This document shows positions 35,204 to 44,639 of a DNA stretch of 64,000 nucleotides, one piece after another. The notes below the pieces were generated by a model. It did not search any database. It was not told where the DNA came from and saw nothing but the letters and a program-made list of their open reading frames with translations. The stretch is taken from positions 124,001 to 188,000 of the forward strand of contig NZ_LVJH01000022.1 in assembly GCF_001637205.1 (NCBI RefSeq). Reading direction: 5' to 3'. Source of the stretch: Paenibacillus glacialis (lineage in GTDB: Bacteria; Bacillota; Bacilli; Paenibacillales; Paenibacillaceae). A program made the position numbers and the translations under genes. Positions within the stretch are counted from its first letter, which is position 1, and each line of letters begins with the position of its first letter.

Positions 35204-35250
35204 AAAAAAACCGTTCAAACAGTGATTCGCTGTTTGAACGGTTTTTTTTC
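35204..35250 (+). terminator. Rho-independent terminator of the regulator/peptide unit
   Basis: Perfect 19-bp stem (35204-35222 with 35230-35248, including CCGTTCAAACAG / CTGTTTGAACGG), 7-nt loop, eight T. One of the strongest terminators in the window. Confidence 0.95.
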
Positions 35251-35373
35251 ATCCCAAATTCCCCCCAATCCACCTAATCTGAAAAAACTAACCCTCTTTC
35301 CTAAATTTCGCACCTCCCCAAAGGGAAAAAATGGATTCATAATAAGGCTATACAATGATAAGGGGTGAATAAA

Positions 35374-36726
35374 ATGGCAAGAAAATCAAAAATATTAAGT
35401 TTAGCTCTTACCGCTTCCTTAGCACTTAGTTTAGCAGCGTGTGGCAACAGCGCTACCAACAATAAAGGCGATACTGCAAGCCCTGATAGTGGAAAGACAA
35501 CAGAAAAGGTTGAAGAAAAAGTTGTTGCGAAGGACGTTAAGATTACGTTCCAGAACATCTATCCGGATACGACCGATCCTAAGAATCAACTGATGAAGAA
35601 GCTCGTAACACAATATCAGACTGAACATCCTAACATAAAGATTGAACTCGATTCTCTTAATACGGATCAACAGAAATTGAAGTTGAAGACACAGGCAGCA
35701 TCGAAAGAGGTTCCTGATATTACAATCGTGAACCCTTCAGCACAAATGAAACCTTTTGTAGAAGCCGGTTTATTTGCTCCATTGAATGATATGTTGGACC
35801 AAAATGGCTTGAAGGCTACTTTCCAAGAAGGATTATTGGATTGGTATAGCTTCGATAACAACACGTATGCTCTTCCAGATGGAAATAACATCGCTGTTGT
35901 CTATTATAATAAAGAGCTTTTCGAAAAAGCTGGCGTACAAGTGCCAACAACGTTCGAAGATATGCTTAAAGTCGTTGGAACACTCAAAGAAAAAGGGATT
36001 ACGCCGATCGCTATTGGTGAAAAGGATTCTTGGACGGGGTCCTTCTTGTTCATGAATATGTTGCTTCGCACAAACGGTCCAGGATTCTTGAAGGATGTTA
36101 TTGATAACAAGAAGACATTTGAAGATCCTGCATTTAAAGAAGCAGTCGATGCATTCAAAAGTTTAGTTGCAGCGGGTGCTTTCCAAGAAGGAGCTACTTC
36201 CTTTGACTACAATGCTGGGGAGAACTTATTCAAGACAGGGAAGTCAGCGATGTATTTCATGGGGACATGGGCAACAGGTGGTATTGAAGCTTCCTCGGTG
36301 AATGGGAAAGTTGGCGTATTTAAATTTCCAACGATCGGTGGTAAAGGCGATCCAAATGAGTTCATGTTAGCACCGGGTAGCGGATTCGCAATTTCTGCGA
36401 ATAGTGAGCATTTGCAAGAAACAAAGGATTTCTTGAATTGGTTCATGTTGAACTTCCCGAAAGAAGCATTTACAGCTAAGGGCGCTGTTGGAATCGGGCA
36501 GATCGTGGATGGAGACTTTAAGGCTGCAGGTTATTCTGATATGGCGATGGAAGTACTTGGTCTCTTTAAAGAAGTAAAAGGCGGAGACTTGGCGTTCGAC
36601 AACACGATGAACCCAGGTACAGCACAAGTACATTTAAACAGCATTCAGAACCTCTTCGTGCAGAAGAAAGATTCGGCTGAAGTTGGGAAAGAACATCAAA
36701 CCGCGTATGAAGCCAATAAAAAATAG
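35374..36726 (+). CDS. sugar ABC transporter substrate-binding lipoprotein
   Basis: 450 aa. ATG 35374 was chosen because AAGGGGTGA lies about 7 nt before it; an in-frame GTG at 35365 overlaps that ribosome binding site. Signal peptide with lipobox SLAAC, Cys23. SBP family 1 (carbohydrate) fold: EVPDITIVNPSAQMKPFVEA, GNNIAVVYYNKELFEKAGV, TGKSAMYFMGTW, ALPDG. First gene of an ABC/two-component locus. Substrate probably an oligosaccharide released by the neighbouring secreted enzyme; not determinable from sequence. Confidence 0.9.
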   Translation: MARKSKILSLALTASLALSLAACGNSATNNKGDTASPDSGKTTEKVEEKVVAKDVKITFQNIYPDTTDPKNQLMKKLVTQYQTEHPNIKIELDSLNTDQQKLKLKTQAASKEVPDITIVNPSAQMKPFVEAGLFAPLNDMLDQNGLKATFQEGLLDWYSFDNNTYALPDGNNIAVVYYNKELFEKAGVQVPTTFEDMLKVVGTLKEKGITPIAIGEKDSWTGSFLFMNMLLRTNGPGFLKDVIDNKKTFEDPAFKEAVDAFKSLVAAGAFQEGATSFDYNAGENLFKTGKSAMYFMGTWATGGIEASSVNGKVGVFKFPTIGGKGDPNEFMLAPGSGFAISANSEHLQETKDFLNWFMLNFPKEAFTAKGAVGIGQIVDGDFKAAGYSDMAMEVLGLFKEVKGGDLAFDNTMNPGTAQVHLNSIQNLFVQKKDSAEVGKEHQTAYEANKK

Positions 36727-36742
36727 TTACATCTAACGATAT

Positions 36743-36820
36743 AGAATGAACTAACGTGCGCGTTCCCAAGTTCAATCAGAAAATCATGAATATGAGGGTT
36801 CGTCTTTAGTTGAATCTATA
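36743..36820. repeat. dispersed intergenic repeat, short copy 1
   Basis: Roughly 78 bp bounded by an inverted repeat (TAGAATGAACTAA on the left, TTTAGTTGAATCTA on the right), with the internal block TCATGAATATGAGGGTTCG. Closely related to 61882-61970; the block also ends the longer repeat at 10076-10285. MITE- or REP-like by size and structure. Confidence 0.75.
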
Positions 36821-36856
36821 GATATGAAGGGGACACTTGTTGTTCCCTTTATATCT
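36820..36856 (+). other. intercistronic hairpin between binding protein and permease genes
   Basis: 16-bp stem AGATATGAAGGGGACA / TGTTCCCTTTATATCT with two G-T pairs and a 5-nt loop, followed by ATCTT. Probably reduces read-through into the permease genes and stabilises the binding-protein mRNA, as is usual for sugar ABC operons. Confidence 0.7.
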
Positions 36857-36886
36857 ATCTTAAATCTCAGAAGGAGGAGATAAGGT

Positions 36887-37777
36887 GTGAACGTTCTTAA
36901 GGTTTCCCGCCTTACCATTACTGCGTTTGTGCTACCTAGCTTAGCTATTTACTTCGGAATTGTATTCGTTCCCATTCTCGTATCGTTATATAGCGGGTTA
37001 TTAGACTGGAATGGTATAGGCGAATCGACATTTGTAGGATTGGATAATTTTAAGAATCTATTTTTCAATGATGTCATTTTCTGGCCTTCTGTACGTAGAA
37101 CATTCATGTTTGCTGTTTTTTCGATGGCTGAGATTCCGATTGCGTTGTTCATAGCTATCTTACTTCGAAGATATATTCGCAAACCGAACTTTTTGGTCTC
37201 CAGTTACTTCTTACCTGTTATTTTATCCGTTGTTATCATCGGACAGTTATGGATAACGATTTATAATCCAGCATCCATGGGTGGGATGTTGAATCAAATT
37301 TTGACCACCATTGGACTTGAGTCCTGGACGAAATCTTGGCTAACGGATCCTGCGGTGGCGATGTACTCTTTATATTTTGTCGCATTATGGCAGTACTTGG
37401 GCTATCATACGCTCATTCAGTTCACAGGGATTTCAAATGTGCCAACCGAAATCTACGAAGCGGCCCGCATTGATGGAGCGGAAGGGTTTAAAGCAGACCG
37501 GTACATTACGTTACCGATGATTATCCCTATTTTCAAAATATCCATTGTGTTGGCCTTTATCGGCTCACTACAGGCATTCGATATGGTTATGGTCATGACA
37601 GCCGGTGGACCTGCTAATGCCACGGAAGTGATTTCCACACACATGTATAAAATGTCTTTCTCATCCATGAAGTATGGATATGGAAGCTCAATTGCTTCAT
37701 TCCTGGTTGTCGTATGTTTAATTGCCACAATAATCATTAATTATATTTTCAACAAATTAGAGAAACGTTTCTCGTAA
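36887..37777 (+). CDS. sugar ABC transporter permease (MalF/LacF type)
   Basis: 296 aa, GTG start with AGGAGG upstream. Six membrane segments; the coupling (EAA) loop is EIYEAARIDGAEGFKADRYI, which contacts the shared ATPase. No ATPase gene is in the locus, as usual for this family where a common MsmX-type ATPase serves many importers. Forms a heterodimer with the next gene product. Confidence 0.92.
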   Translation: MNVLKVSRLTITAFVLPSLAIYFGIVFVPILVSLYSGLLDWNGIGESTFVGLDNFKNLFFNDVIFWPSVRRTFMFAVFSMAEIPIALFIAILLRRYIRKPNFLVSSYFLPVILSVVIIGQLWITIYNPASMGGMLNQILTTIGLESWTKSWLTDPAVAMYSLYFVALWQYLGYHTLIQFTGISNVPTEIYEAARIDGAEGFKADRYITLPMIIPIFKISIVLAFIGSLQAFDMVMVMTAGGPANATEVISTHMYKMSFSSMKYGYGSSIASFLVVVCLIATIIINYIFNKLEKRFS

Positions 37778-37792
37778 AGGAGGGAAATCGAT

Positions 37793-38674
37793 ATGAATAC
37801 ATCACAGGTCACGACTTTACGACATGTAAAGGCCATGCCCAATCGCAGACGATTTTCCTTTGGAAAGGGAATCGCTCTTGTGTTCTTATCCCTGTTAGTG
37901 GTGACGCAAGTCTACCCATTGCTGTGGTTAATCCTGTACTCATTCAAGACAAATGAGGAGATTCTGTCTGGGAATTTCTTCGCACTGCCGCAAATTCCAC
38001 AATGGAGTAATTATACCTCCGCATTTGCGGGAGGGGATTACCTTCGTTATTTATGGAACAGTTTCTTTGTTACATCGGTGACGATGACTTGCGTCATTAT
38101 CATGAGCTCGCTTGCTGCATTCGCCATAAGTCGTTTCCGCTGGCGTTATGGTCAGGTGGTATTGTTGTTTTTTCTTGTTGGAATGATGATTCCAATGCAA
38201 GCGACGTTGTTGCCATTAATGATTATCTTTAAAAATATGCACATTTTGAATACACATGCATCCATTATTTTGCCCTATATCGCATTCTCAACGCCGATTG
38301 CTGTATTTATTCTAAATGGCTTTATGAAGACGATCCCGGGTGAGATTGAAGAGTCGGCGATCATGGATGGTGCGAGTATCATTCGAGTATATTGGAATAT
38401 TATGTTGCCGATTTCTATTCCTCCGATTATGACCGTATGTATCTTGACGTTTATCACGATATGGAATGAGTACATCTTGGCAGCGACATTCATTTCGGCA
38501 AATGCATTGAAGACACTGCCTTTTGGAGTGAATAGCTTTGTAAGCCAATATTCGGTGAATTATGGAGCTATCGGGGCGTTCTTAGTATTAGGTGCACTTC
38601 CCGTGATCATCATCTATTTCTTATTAGCAGACAAAATTACACAGGGGATGGTAGCAGGCGCGGTAAAAGGATAA
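37793..38674 (+). CDS. sugar ABC transporter permease (MalG/LacG type)
   Basis: 293 aa. Six membrane segments; coupling loop EIEESAIMDGASIIRVYWNI. 15 nt after the first permease, ribosome binding site AAAGGAGGG. Partner of the MalF-type subunit. Confidence 0.92.
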   Translation: MNTSQVTTLRHVKAMPNRRRFSFGKGIALVFLSLLVVTQVYPLLWLILYSFKTNEEILSGNFFALPQIPQWSNYTSAFAGGDYLRYLWNSFFVTSVTMTCVIIMSSLAAFAISRFRWRYGQVVLLFFLVGMMIPMQATLLPLMIIFKNMHILNTHASIILPYIAFSTPIAVFILNGFMKTIPGEIEESAIMDGASIIRVYWNIMLPISIPPIMTVCILTFITIWNEYILAATFISANALKTLPFGVNSFVSQYSVNYGAIGAFLVLGALPVIIIYFLLADKITQGMVAGAVKG

Positions 38675-38736
38675 TCTTTACTAGATGGTTATTGTGATAA
38701 AATGGAAATAAATCGAGTGGAAGGGGGACAAAGGAA

Positions 38737-40530
38737 TTGGCTCGAGGATTCCGTTCTATTCATAGCCGGCTTTTCCTGCTTTTTTTGACCTGTATGACCG
38801 CTATCCTCATTATCGTCAGTTTCCTTTATTATTCACGATCGCTAGATATCATTCATTCTAAGATCAGTGATATTGCTCAGAAGAATATTTCTCAAACAGC
38901 AGGTTTGTTTGATCTCATGCTTGAGGGTTATAACAGTGTTACTAAATCGCTGAATGGTAACTATGAATTAACTCGGTTACTTCAAGAGACATCTAGTAAT
39001 CCTGCTGTTTCCGTCATTAATGAGCGATCCATTACGAATATTATTGGTGCGACGTATTTTTCTCGCAAAGAGATTGTAGGGATTCACATCATTACGAATG
39101 CGGGTAAGGTCTATAGCTATGAGCGACAATTTGGTGGGGTCATTAATATTAATTATGAACAAACGGAATGGTATCTTAAGTTGAAAGCGTCTTCAGGAAA
39201 TATGGTCTGGCTTGGATTCTATCCCGGATCACTCGTTAATAAGATGCAACAAGATACGGTATTCGTATTTGGTAGGCAGCTCTATGATCTCACGGATTAC
39301 AAATCTATAGGAATGATTATTATCGAGACGGATCCGGCCCCCATTACAGAGGCGTTATCCAATGTTAGTATCAGTCCCGGTACGCGAGCGTTTATTACGG
39401 GGAAAGATGATCATGTAATAGCAAGCAAGGGGCAACAGGAGGCCAAATGGCCTGTGTTTACTGAGCTTCCCAAACCTTCGAAGGCTCACGAGATTATGGT
39501 GGATGATGAGTCAGATCAATTGATTGTGGCTGCGAAGACCTTACTTGCCGATTGGACGATTTACGGAATAACACCAAAGAGTGATCTGAATGCTGAGATC
39601 AACCAGACCCGTTTGTATCTGGCGATTGTTGTGCTCGTGCTAATCGTTGTATCCACGGCGCTGGCTTCACTCGTATCTAAGACGATTGCGTCTCCATTGA
39701 AGTTACTGATTCGAGAAATGAAGAAAGTTGAATTGGGGAATTTCAGTGGTTCAGTGAATGTCAATTCATTTGATGAGATCAATAGCCTAGTCTCTTCCTT
39801 TAATCGAATGGTACATCGGATGGATGAATTAATCGACCGGATCAAGTTATCCTCGGTTAGCGAGAAGAATGCCCAGTTACAGGCGCTTCAATCGCAAGTG
39901 AATCCTCATTTCTTATATAACACATTAGATATGATTTATTGGATGTTGGATGAGAAAGAGAATGAAAGGCTAAGTCGAGTGGTTCTCTCGCTTTCCCAAA
40001 TGTTTCGATATAGCAGTAATTGGGGAGAGGCTTCACAGACAACACTCGGCCAAGAGTTGGAGCAAATTCGTCATTATCTGACGATTATTGAGACCCGACT
40101 GGATAATCGATTGGAGACGGAGATTGAAGTTTCTGAACAGTGGCTTGATGTTATCTTGCCGAAAGTGACGATTCAACCGATTATCGAGAATGCAGTGAAA
40201 TATGGTCTGGAACCGTTAGGGATACCCTGTAAGTTACAAGTATCTGCGGAACAGCACAATCACGAACTCCATATTCGTATCACAGACCATGGAATGGGCA
40301 TGGAAGAAGAAACGTTACGTCAGGTTAGGGCATCTTTAGAGATGAACTCAACCTTAGCTATTGAACCGCTGAATCAAGCGAGAAGAGGGATCGGATTACA
40401 TAATGTTCACGCTCGAATCAACATGATGTTTGGAGAAGCCTATGGTATTCATGTGGAGAGTCAAAAGGGTCAAGGGACAACAGTGATCGTAGTGATACCG
40501 ATTCCGTTACAAGGGGGGGCATGGAGATGA
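38737..40530 (+). CDS. sensor histidine kinase (YesM type)
   Basis: 597 aa, TTG start with GGAAGGGGG upstream. TM1 about residues 12-33, an extracytoplasmic dCache-like sensor (35-285), TM2 near 290-312, HAMP (315-370), then the His_kinase domain with phospho-acceptor His391 in QVNPHFLYNTLD. ATPase N box IENAVKYGLEP; G boxes DHGMGM and RRGIGLHNV. Partner of the response regulator that starts 10 nt before its stop. Such pairs sense extracellular carbohydrate, often together with the binding protein, and control the adjacent transporter and hydrolase genes. Confidence 0.92.
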   Translation: MARGFRSIHSRLFLLFLTCMTAILIIVSFLYYSRSLDIIHSKISDIAQKNISQTAGLFDLMLEGYNSVTKSLNGNYELTRLLQETSSNPAVSVINERSITNIIGATYFSRKEIVGIHIITNAGKVYSYERQFGGVININYEQTEWYLKLKASSGNMVWLGFYPGSLVNKMQQDTVFVFGRQLYDLTDYKSIGMIIIETDPAPITEALSNVSISPGTRAFITGKDDHVIASKGQQEAKWPVFTELPKPSKAHEIMVDDESDQLIVAAKTLLADWTIYGITPKSDLNAEINQTRLYLAIVVLVLIVVSTALASLVSKTIASPLKLLIREMKKVELGNFSGSVNVNSFDEINSLVSSFNRMVHRMDELIDRIKLSSVSEKNAQLQALQSQVNPHFLYNTLDMIYWMLDEKENERLSRVVLSLSQMFRYSSNWGEASQTTLGQELEQIRHYLTIIETRLDNRLETEIEVSEQWLDVILPKVTIQPIIENAVKYGLEPLGIPCKLQVSAEQHNHELHIRITDHGMGMEEETLRQVRASLEMNSTLAIEPLNQARRGIGLHNVHARINMMFGEAYGIHVESQKGQGTTVIVVIPIPLQGGAWR

Positions 40531-41714
40531 ACATCCTCATCGTCGATGATGAATCTGTCATTCGGGAAGGCGTTAAGCGAACGATTCAGAAGTCTTATCC
40601 GCAGGCTGGCATTTATCTGGCGGCCAATCCAGAAGAGGCTGTACAAATGCTGCGCAGTCGTCCGATAGAGATCGTCCTGACGGACATTCTAATGCCAGGT
40701 ATGACTGGGTTAGAATTGATGCAATTGGCTAAAGCGAGTTATCCGCATATTCATTGGGTGATTATCTCTGCCTACTCTGAATTTGCCTATGCCAAGGAAG
40801 CTGTGCGTCTAGGAGCGGTGGATTATTTACTTAAGCCGATAGGTAAAGATATGTTGTTGGAGATGATCGGTAAGCTTGAGCTTAAAATTGGATGTGAAGC
40901 AGAGATTGTCAAAGCTGCTAAATTGGTAAATACGAATTTGAAATTTCTACGTGAAGCGGTATTTCAACGTTGGGCCTCTGGTCTGGATATTGGAGGCATG
41001 GATATGGCGTCAGTCATTGCTAACCATCCGCAGTATCAACTCGTTATGGTGAAGATGGAAAGTGACAAAGTTGTCCATTTAGAGCATTTTATCATTGATA
41101 ACATTCTCACCGAATTGATTGATCAGTATGGTAACGGATTCGCAACAAGTTTTGATGCTAAAAGTGTGTTGGGTCTCATAACGATGGATGAAGAGAATAC
41201 GATGAAGGATATGTTGGAAAAGCTCCGCATTTATTTGAAAAAGTATGTTAAGGTTCCCTTTCAAATCTTTCACTCTGAAGTGTTGTCCGATTTCAATACC
41301 ATTCCTGCTGAAGTACAGCGGATGCATCAGAATTCGATCTCTCATGAATTTGAGTATTATGCAACAGGCGGGAGCCAAGTCATTGAGGTAGCGTTGCAGT
41401 ATATAAAGACCAATTACAATTCCGACTTAACGTTGGAAAGAATCGCTTCGATTGTCTACCTGAACCCCGTTTATTTCAGCCAAGTGTTCAAACAAAAGAC
41501 AGGTTATGGATTTAAAGAATACGTAATTCATTTACGCATGGAGCAAGCGAAGCAACTACTACTCAATCCACAACTGAAGTTAGCGGATATATCGGAACGG
41601 GTAGGTTATCAGGATGTGAAGCATTTTACACAGTTGTTTCGAAGGAAATTTAAACTCACACCTACCGAATATCGACAAGAACATAGAAGTGAAGTTCGAA
41701 CAATCGGTTCATGA
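40521..41714 (+). CDS. response regulator with AraC-type DNA-binding domain (YesN type)
   Basis: 397 aa. Receiver domain 1-120 with phospho-acceptor Asp55 in LTDILMPG and conserved Lys in YLLKPI. A linker follows (125-285). Two AraC HTHs occupy the last ~100 residues (LTLERIASIVYLNPVYFSQV, LKLADISERVGYQDVKHFTQ). Shorter than many YesN proteins (500 or more residues) because the linker is reduced. The start overlaps the kinase gene end by 10 nt. Likely activates the transporter genes and the downstream glycanase gene. Confidence 0.92.
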   Translation: MEMNILIVDDESVIREGVKRTIQKSYPQAGIYLAANPEEAVQMLRSRPIEIVLTDILMPGMTGLELMQLAKASYPHIHWVIISAYSEFAYAKEAVRLGAVDYLLKPIGKDMLLEMIGKLELKIGCEAEIVKAAKLVNTNLKFLREAVFQRWASGLDIGGMDMASVIANHPQYQLVMVKMESDKVVHLEHFIIDNILTELIDQYGNGFATSFDAKSVLGLITMDEENTMKDMLEKLRIYLKKYVKVPFQIFHSEVLSDFNTIPAEVQRMHQNSISHEFEYYATGGSQVIEVALQYIKTNYNSDLTLERIASIVYLNPVYFSQVFKQKTGYGFKEYVIHLRMEQAKQLLLNPQLKLADISERVGYQDVKHFTQLFRRKFKLTPTEYRQEHRSEVRTIGS

Positions 41715-41757
41715 TATACATGAAGTGGCAAATACGACTGGATAGATTGTATGTAGG

Positions 41758-41795
41758 GTTGTCTCAAAGGTAGGCAAGTGAACTTGAGAGACAAC
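41758..41795 (+). terminator. possible terminator after the two-component genes
   Basis: GTTGTCTC / GAGACAAC stem, 22-nt loop, then TCGCTTTATTAC. The U-tract is weak. Confidence 0.45.
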
Positions 41796-41859
41796 TCGCT
41801 TTATTACAATAGTTGTATGCAGTCTTTTTTCATAGAAAAGGAGGTGGTTTACACCAAAA

Positions 41860-41875
41860 GTATAAGCGCTTATAC
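41860..41875. promoter_or_regulatory. cre-like/LacI-family operator upstream of the glycanase gene
   Basis: GTATAAGCGCTTATAC is a perfect 16-bp palindrome with the central GCGC and AAGCGCTT core expected for CcpA (cre) or another LacI-family repressor. It is 139 nt upstream of the glycanase start, so carbon-catabolite or substrate control is likely. Which protein binds is not known. Confidence 0.6.
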
Positions 41876-42013
41876 ATTGGTGAGACAGATGTTTATGTAG
41901 GAGGTGTTCGAGTCATTTTATAAGTGGATAAGTTGAATTTACGGAGAAATAACGGATTGTCACCGAGATAGAGCCTAATTAGAACATGAAGTCTAAATTT
42001 AGGAGGCATGTTA

Positions 42014-44482
42014 ATGTTAAAGAAAATGGTATCCGTTATTTCTATGTTAGCGATTGTATTAGGTGTGTTCTCGATTCAGCCTAGTGTTTCTGAAGCAGCA
42101 ACGCCAATCAGCGGAGCGAATTCAACCATTTTCGGTCCTAATGTTTATGTATTTGACCCTACCATGTCCACTTCGGACATTCAGAACGTGTCCAACACCA
42201 TATTCAACACACAGGAAACGAATCAATTCGGTAGCGAGAGATACGCGCTTCTCTTCAAACCAGGATCATACAACGTGAATATAAGAGAAGGGTTCTACAC
42301 TCATGTAGCAGGACTGGGACAAAATCCTGATGATGTGAACATCACGGGTGGATTCAACGTGGATGCAGATTGGGCGAACGGCAACGCGACCCAGAACTTT
42401 TGGCGTTCGGTCGAGAACCTTAAGATAACGCCATCAAGCGGAAAGACACAATGGGCTGTATCACAGGCGGCCCCTATGAGACGCGTGCATATTGCAGGCT
42501 CGTTGGATTTGTTTGATTTAGATTCCAATTGGAATGCAGGCTGGGCAAGCGGAGGATTCCTCGCGGATTCCATCGTGGACAGTACAGTCGCTCCTGCTTC
42601 GCAGCAGCAATGGTTCTCCCGTAACAGTCAGTATTCAGAATGGACAAATGGGGTTTGGAATATGGTTTTTGTTGGGGACACGAACCCTCCTGCAGGAAAT
42701 TTTCCGGATCCACCGTATACCGTGGTTGATAAAGCTCCTGTTATTCGAGAAAAGCCGTACCTTTATGTCGACAGCTCTGGGAAATATCGCGTATTCGTTC
42801 CGTCTTTGCGAACGGACCGTAAGGGAGTTAGCTGGGCTGGAGGTTCTACACCAGGTTCATCCCTATCGATTGATCAATTCTATATTGCTAAACCAGATAC
42901 ATCCACTGCAGCAACTATTAATGCTGCGCTGAGCCAAGGAAAGCATCTTGTGTTTACGCCAGGAATCTATCACTTAGACGATACGATTCAAATCAGTAAT
43001 CCTAACACAGTCGTGCTAGGAATCGGTTTACCTACATTGATACCCGATAACGGACAAGTGGTTATGAAGGTTGCTGATGTAGATGGCGTGAAAGTTGCAG
43101 GACTACTATTCGATGCAGGTCTGATTAATTCATCTTCATTAATGGAAGTAGGACCTTCAGGAAGTACTTTGAATCATGCTTCCAATCCGACCTCTCTTCA
43201 TGATCTTTACTTCAGAGTAGGAGGGAGTGGCGTTGGAAACGCCGAAACAAGCCTTGTGATTAACAGTGACCAAGTCATTGGAGATCACTTCTGGATATGG
43301 CGTGCAGACCACGGTTCAGGAGTGGGCTGGGATACCAACGTTACGAAGAATGGTCTGATTGTGAATGGGGATGACATTACTATATATGGACTGTTTGTTG
43401 AGCATTATCATCAATACCAGACATTATGGAATGGCAATGGTGGACGGACATACTTTTATCAAACTGAAATACCCTATGATGTGCCAAGCCAATCAGCTTG
43501 GATGAGTAACGAAGGTACCAAGAACGGATATGCTTCGTACAAAGTGGCAGACTCTGTGACCACCCATGAAGCTTGGGGTCTTGGTACCTATTCTTTCTTT
43601 AAAGATGCGGCCGTCAAGCTGAATAGTGGTATTGAGGTTCCAAATGTTCAAGGCGTGAAAATCCATCATGCGACTTCCATATGGTTGGGTGGTACACCTG
43701 GAAGCGAAATTACTCATATCGTTAACGATACAGGAGGTAAGGTGTATGGGAATTCCCCAAGCGATGCTATGAGGCAGACGGTGACGGAATTTGGCGGTGC
43801 CAATATCGGGGATACGCAAGCGCCAAGTGCACCCACAAACCTAACAGCGACAGCAACATCGAGTAGTCAGATTAACCTAAGCTGGAACGCCTCAACGGAT
43901 AACGTGGGGGTAACGGGCTATGAAATCTTTCGTAATGGATCGATTGTTGGCTCGTCTACTTCAACGTCATATAGTGACACGGGGCTGAGTGCATCAACAA
44001 CATATAGCTATACGGTTAAAGCGAAGGATGCGGCCGGAAATAGTTCGGCTGTCAGCAATACAGCTAGTGGCACGACTCAGTCTGGAAGCGGAACGCTTGA
44101 TCGGACGGGATGGACGGCGACCTCATCTCCATCGAGCGCAGACGTACCAGGGAATTTGCTGGATGGCAATATGTCCACACGCTGGAGCGCAGGTATTCCA
44201 ATGGCTTCGGGGCAATCCTTCACTGTGGATATGAAGGTAACAAAGAGTTTTAACAAGCTTATTATGAATTCGACAGGTAGCAATGATGACTATGCTCGTG
44301 GCTATAAGGTATACGTCTCGAACGATGGCACTAACTGGGGAAGCTCGGTGAAGAGCGGAACGGGAAGTGGACCGATAATCACCGCAAGTTTCTCGGTGAA
44401 AACGGCCCGTTACATCAAAGTAGTACAGACCGGCACGGCTTCGAGTTGGTGGTCCATACATGAGTTAAATGTATATAACTAA
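42014..44482 (+). CDS. secreted beta-helix glycan-degrading enzyme (GH55-like) with FN3 and F5/8 C domains
   Basis: 822 aa. ATG 42014 is 7 nt after AGGAGG; the ATG at 42008 is too close. Signal peptide with cleavage near SEA-ATP (about residue 29). Residues 30-595 contain a repeated beta-helix-like fold: FGPNVYVFDPTMSTSDIQNV, the two-part HIAGSLDLF and GIYHLDDTIQ segments, and LFVEHYHQYQTLWNGNGG. It recalls GH55-type exo-beta-1,3-glucanases, but I cannot confirm the family. FN3 module about 602-689 (PSAPTNLTATATSSS), then an F5/8 type C/CBM32-like module about 694-822 with the final SSWWSIHELNVYN. Secreted, glycan-binding. Lies after the sensor/regulator pair and is probably controlled by it. 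Confidence 0.75.
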   Translation: MLKKMVSVISMLAIVLGVFSIQPSVSEAATPISGANSTIFGPNVYVFDPTMSTSDIQNVSNTIFNTQETNQFGSERYALLFKPGSYNVNIREGFYTHVAGLGQNPDDVNITGGFNVDADWANGNATQNFWRSVENLKITPSSGKTQWAVSQAAPMRRVHIAGSLDLFDLDSNWNAGWASGGFLADSIVDSTVAPASQQQWFSRNSQYSEWTNGVWNMVFVGDTNPPAGNFPDPPYTVVDKAPVIREKPYLYVDSSGKYRVFVPSLRTDRKGVSWAGGSTPGSSLSIDQFYIAKPDTSTAATINAALSQGKHLVFTPGIYHLDDTIQISNPNTVVLGIGLPTLIPDNGQVVMKVADVDGVKVAGLLFDAGLINSSSLMEVGPSGSTLNHASNPTSLHDLYFRVGGSGVGNAETSLVINSDQVIGDHFWIWRADHGSGVGWDTNVTKNGLIVNGDDITIYGLFVEHYHQYQTLWNGNGGRTYFYQTEIPYDVPSQSAWMSNEGTKNGYASYKVADSVTTHEAWGLGTYSFFKDAAVKLNSGIEVPNVQGVKIHHATSIWLGGTPGSEITHIVNDTGGKVYGNSPSDAMRQTVTEFGGANIGDTQAPSAPTNLTATATSSSQINLSWNASTDNVGVTGYEIFRNGSIVGSSTSTSYSDTGLSASTTYSYTVKAKDAAGNSSAVSNTASGTTQSGSGTLDRTGWTATSSPSSADVPGNLLDGNMSTRWSAGIPMASGQSFTVDMKVTKSFNKLIMNSTGSNDDYARGYKVYVSNDGTNWGSSVKSGTGSGPIITASFSVKTARYIKVVQTGTASSWWSIHELNVYN

Positions 44483-44500
44483 ATGAAGTGAGAGGTCAGG

Positions 44501-44535
44501 GGTGTGTCCCATGGGCATGGGACACACCTTATTTT
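44501..44535 (+). terminator. terminator of the glycanase gene
   Basis: 13-bp stem GGTGTGTCCCATG / CATGGGACACACC with a 2-nt loop, then TTATTTTT. Confidence 0.9.
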
Positions 44536-44596
44536 TCGATGAAATCAGAGACGAAACGCAGGTTTAGTTATTCGGAACCCAAATGCTTACGTTAAC

Positions 44597-44624
44597 ATGT
44601 ATATTAAGCATGCTTAATATACAT
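44597..44624. other. 28-bp perfect palindrome
   Basis: ATGTATATTAAGCA is followed immediately by its exact reverse complement, centred between 44610 and 44611. It lies between the glycanase terminator and the integrase relic, with no T-tract. It could be an operator for a dimeric protein, a recombination site or a cruciform. No gene overlaps it. Confidence 0.7.
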
Positions 44625-44639
44625 ATCTACGCTGCGCCC

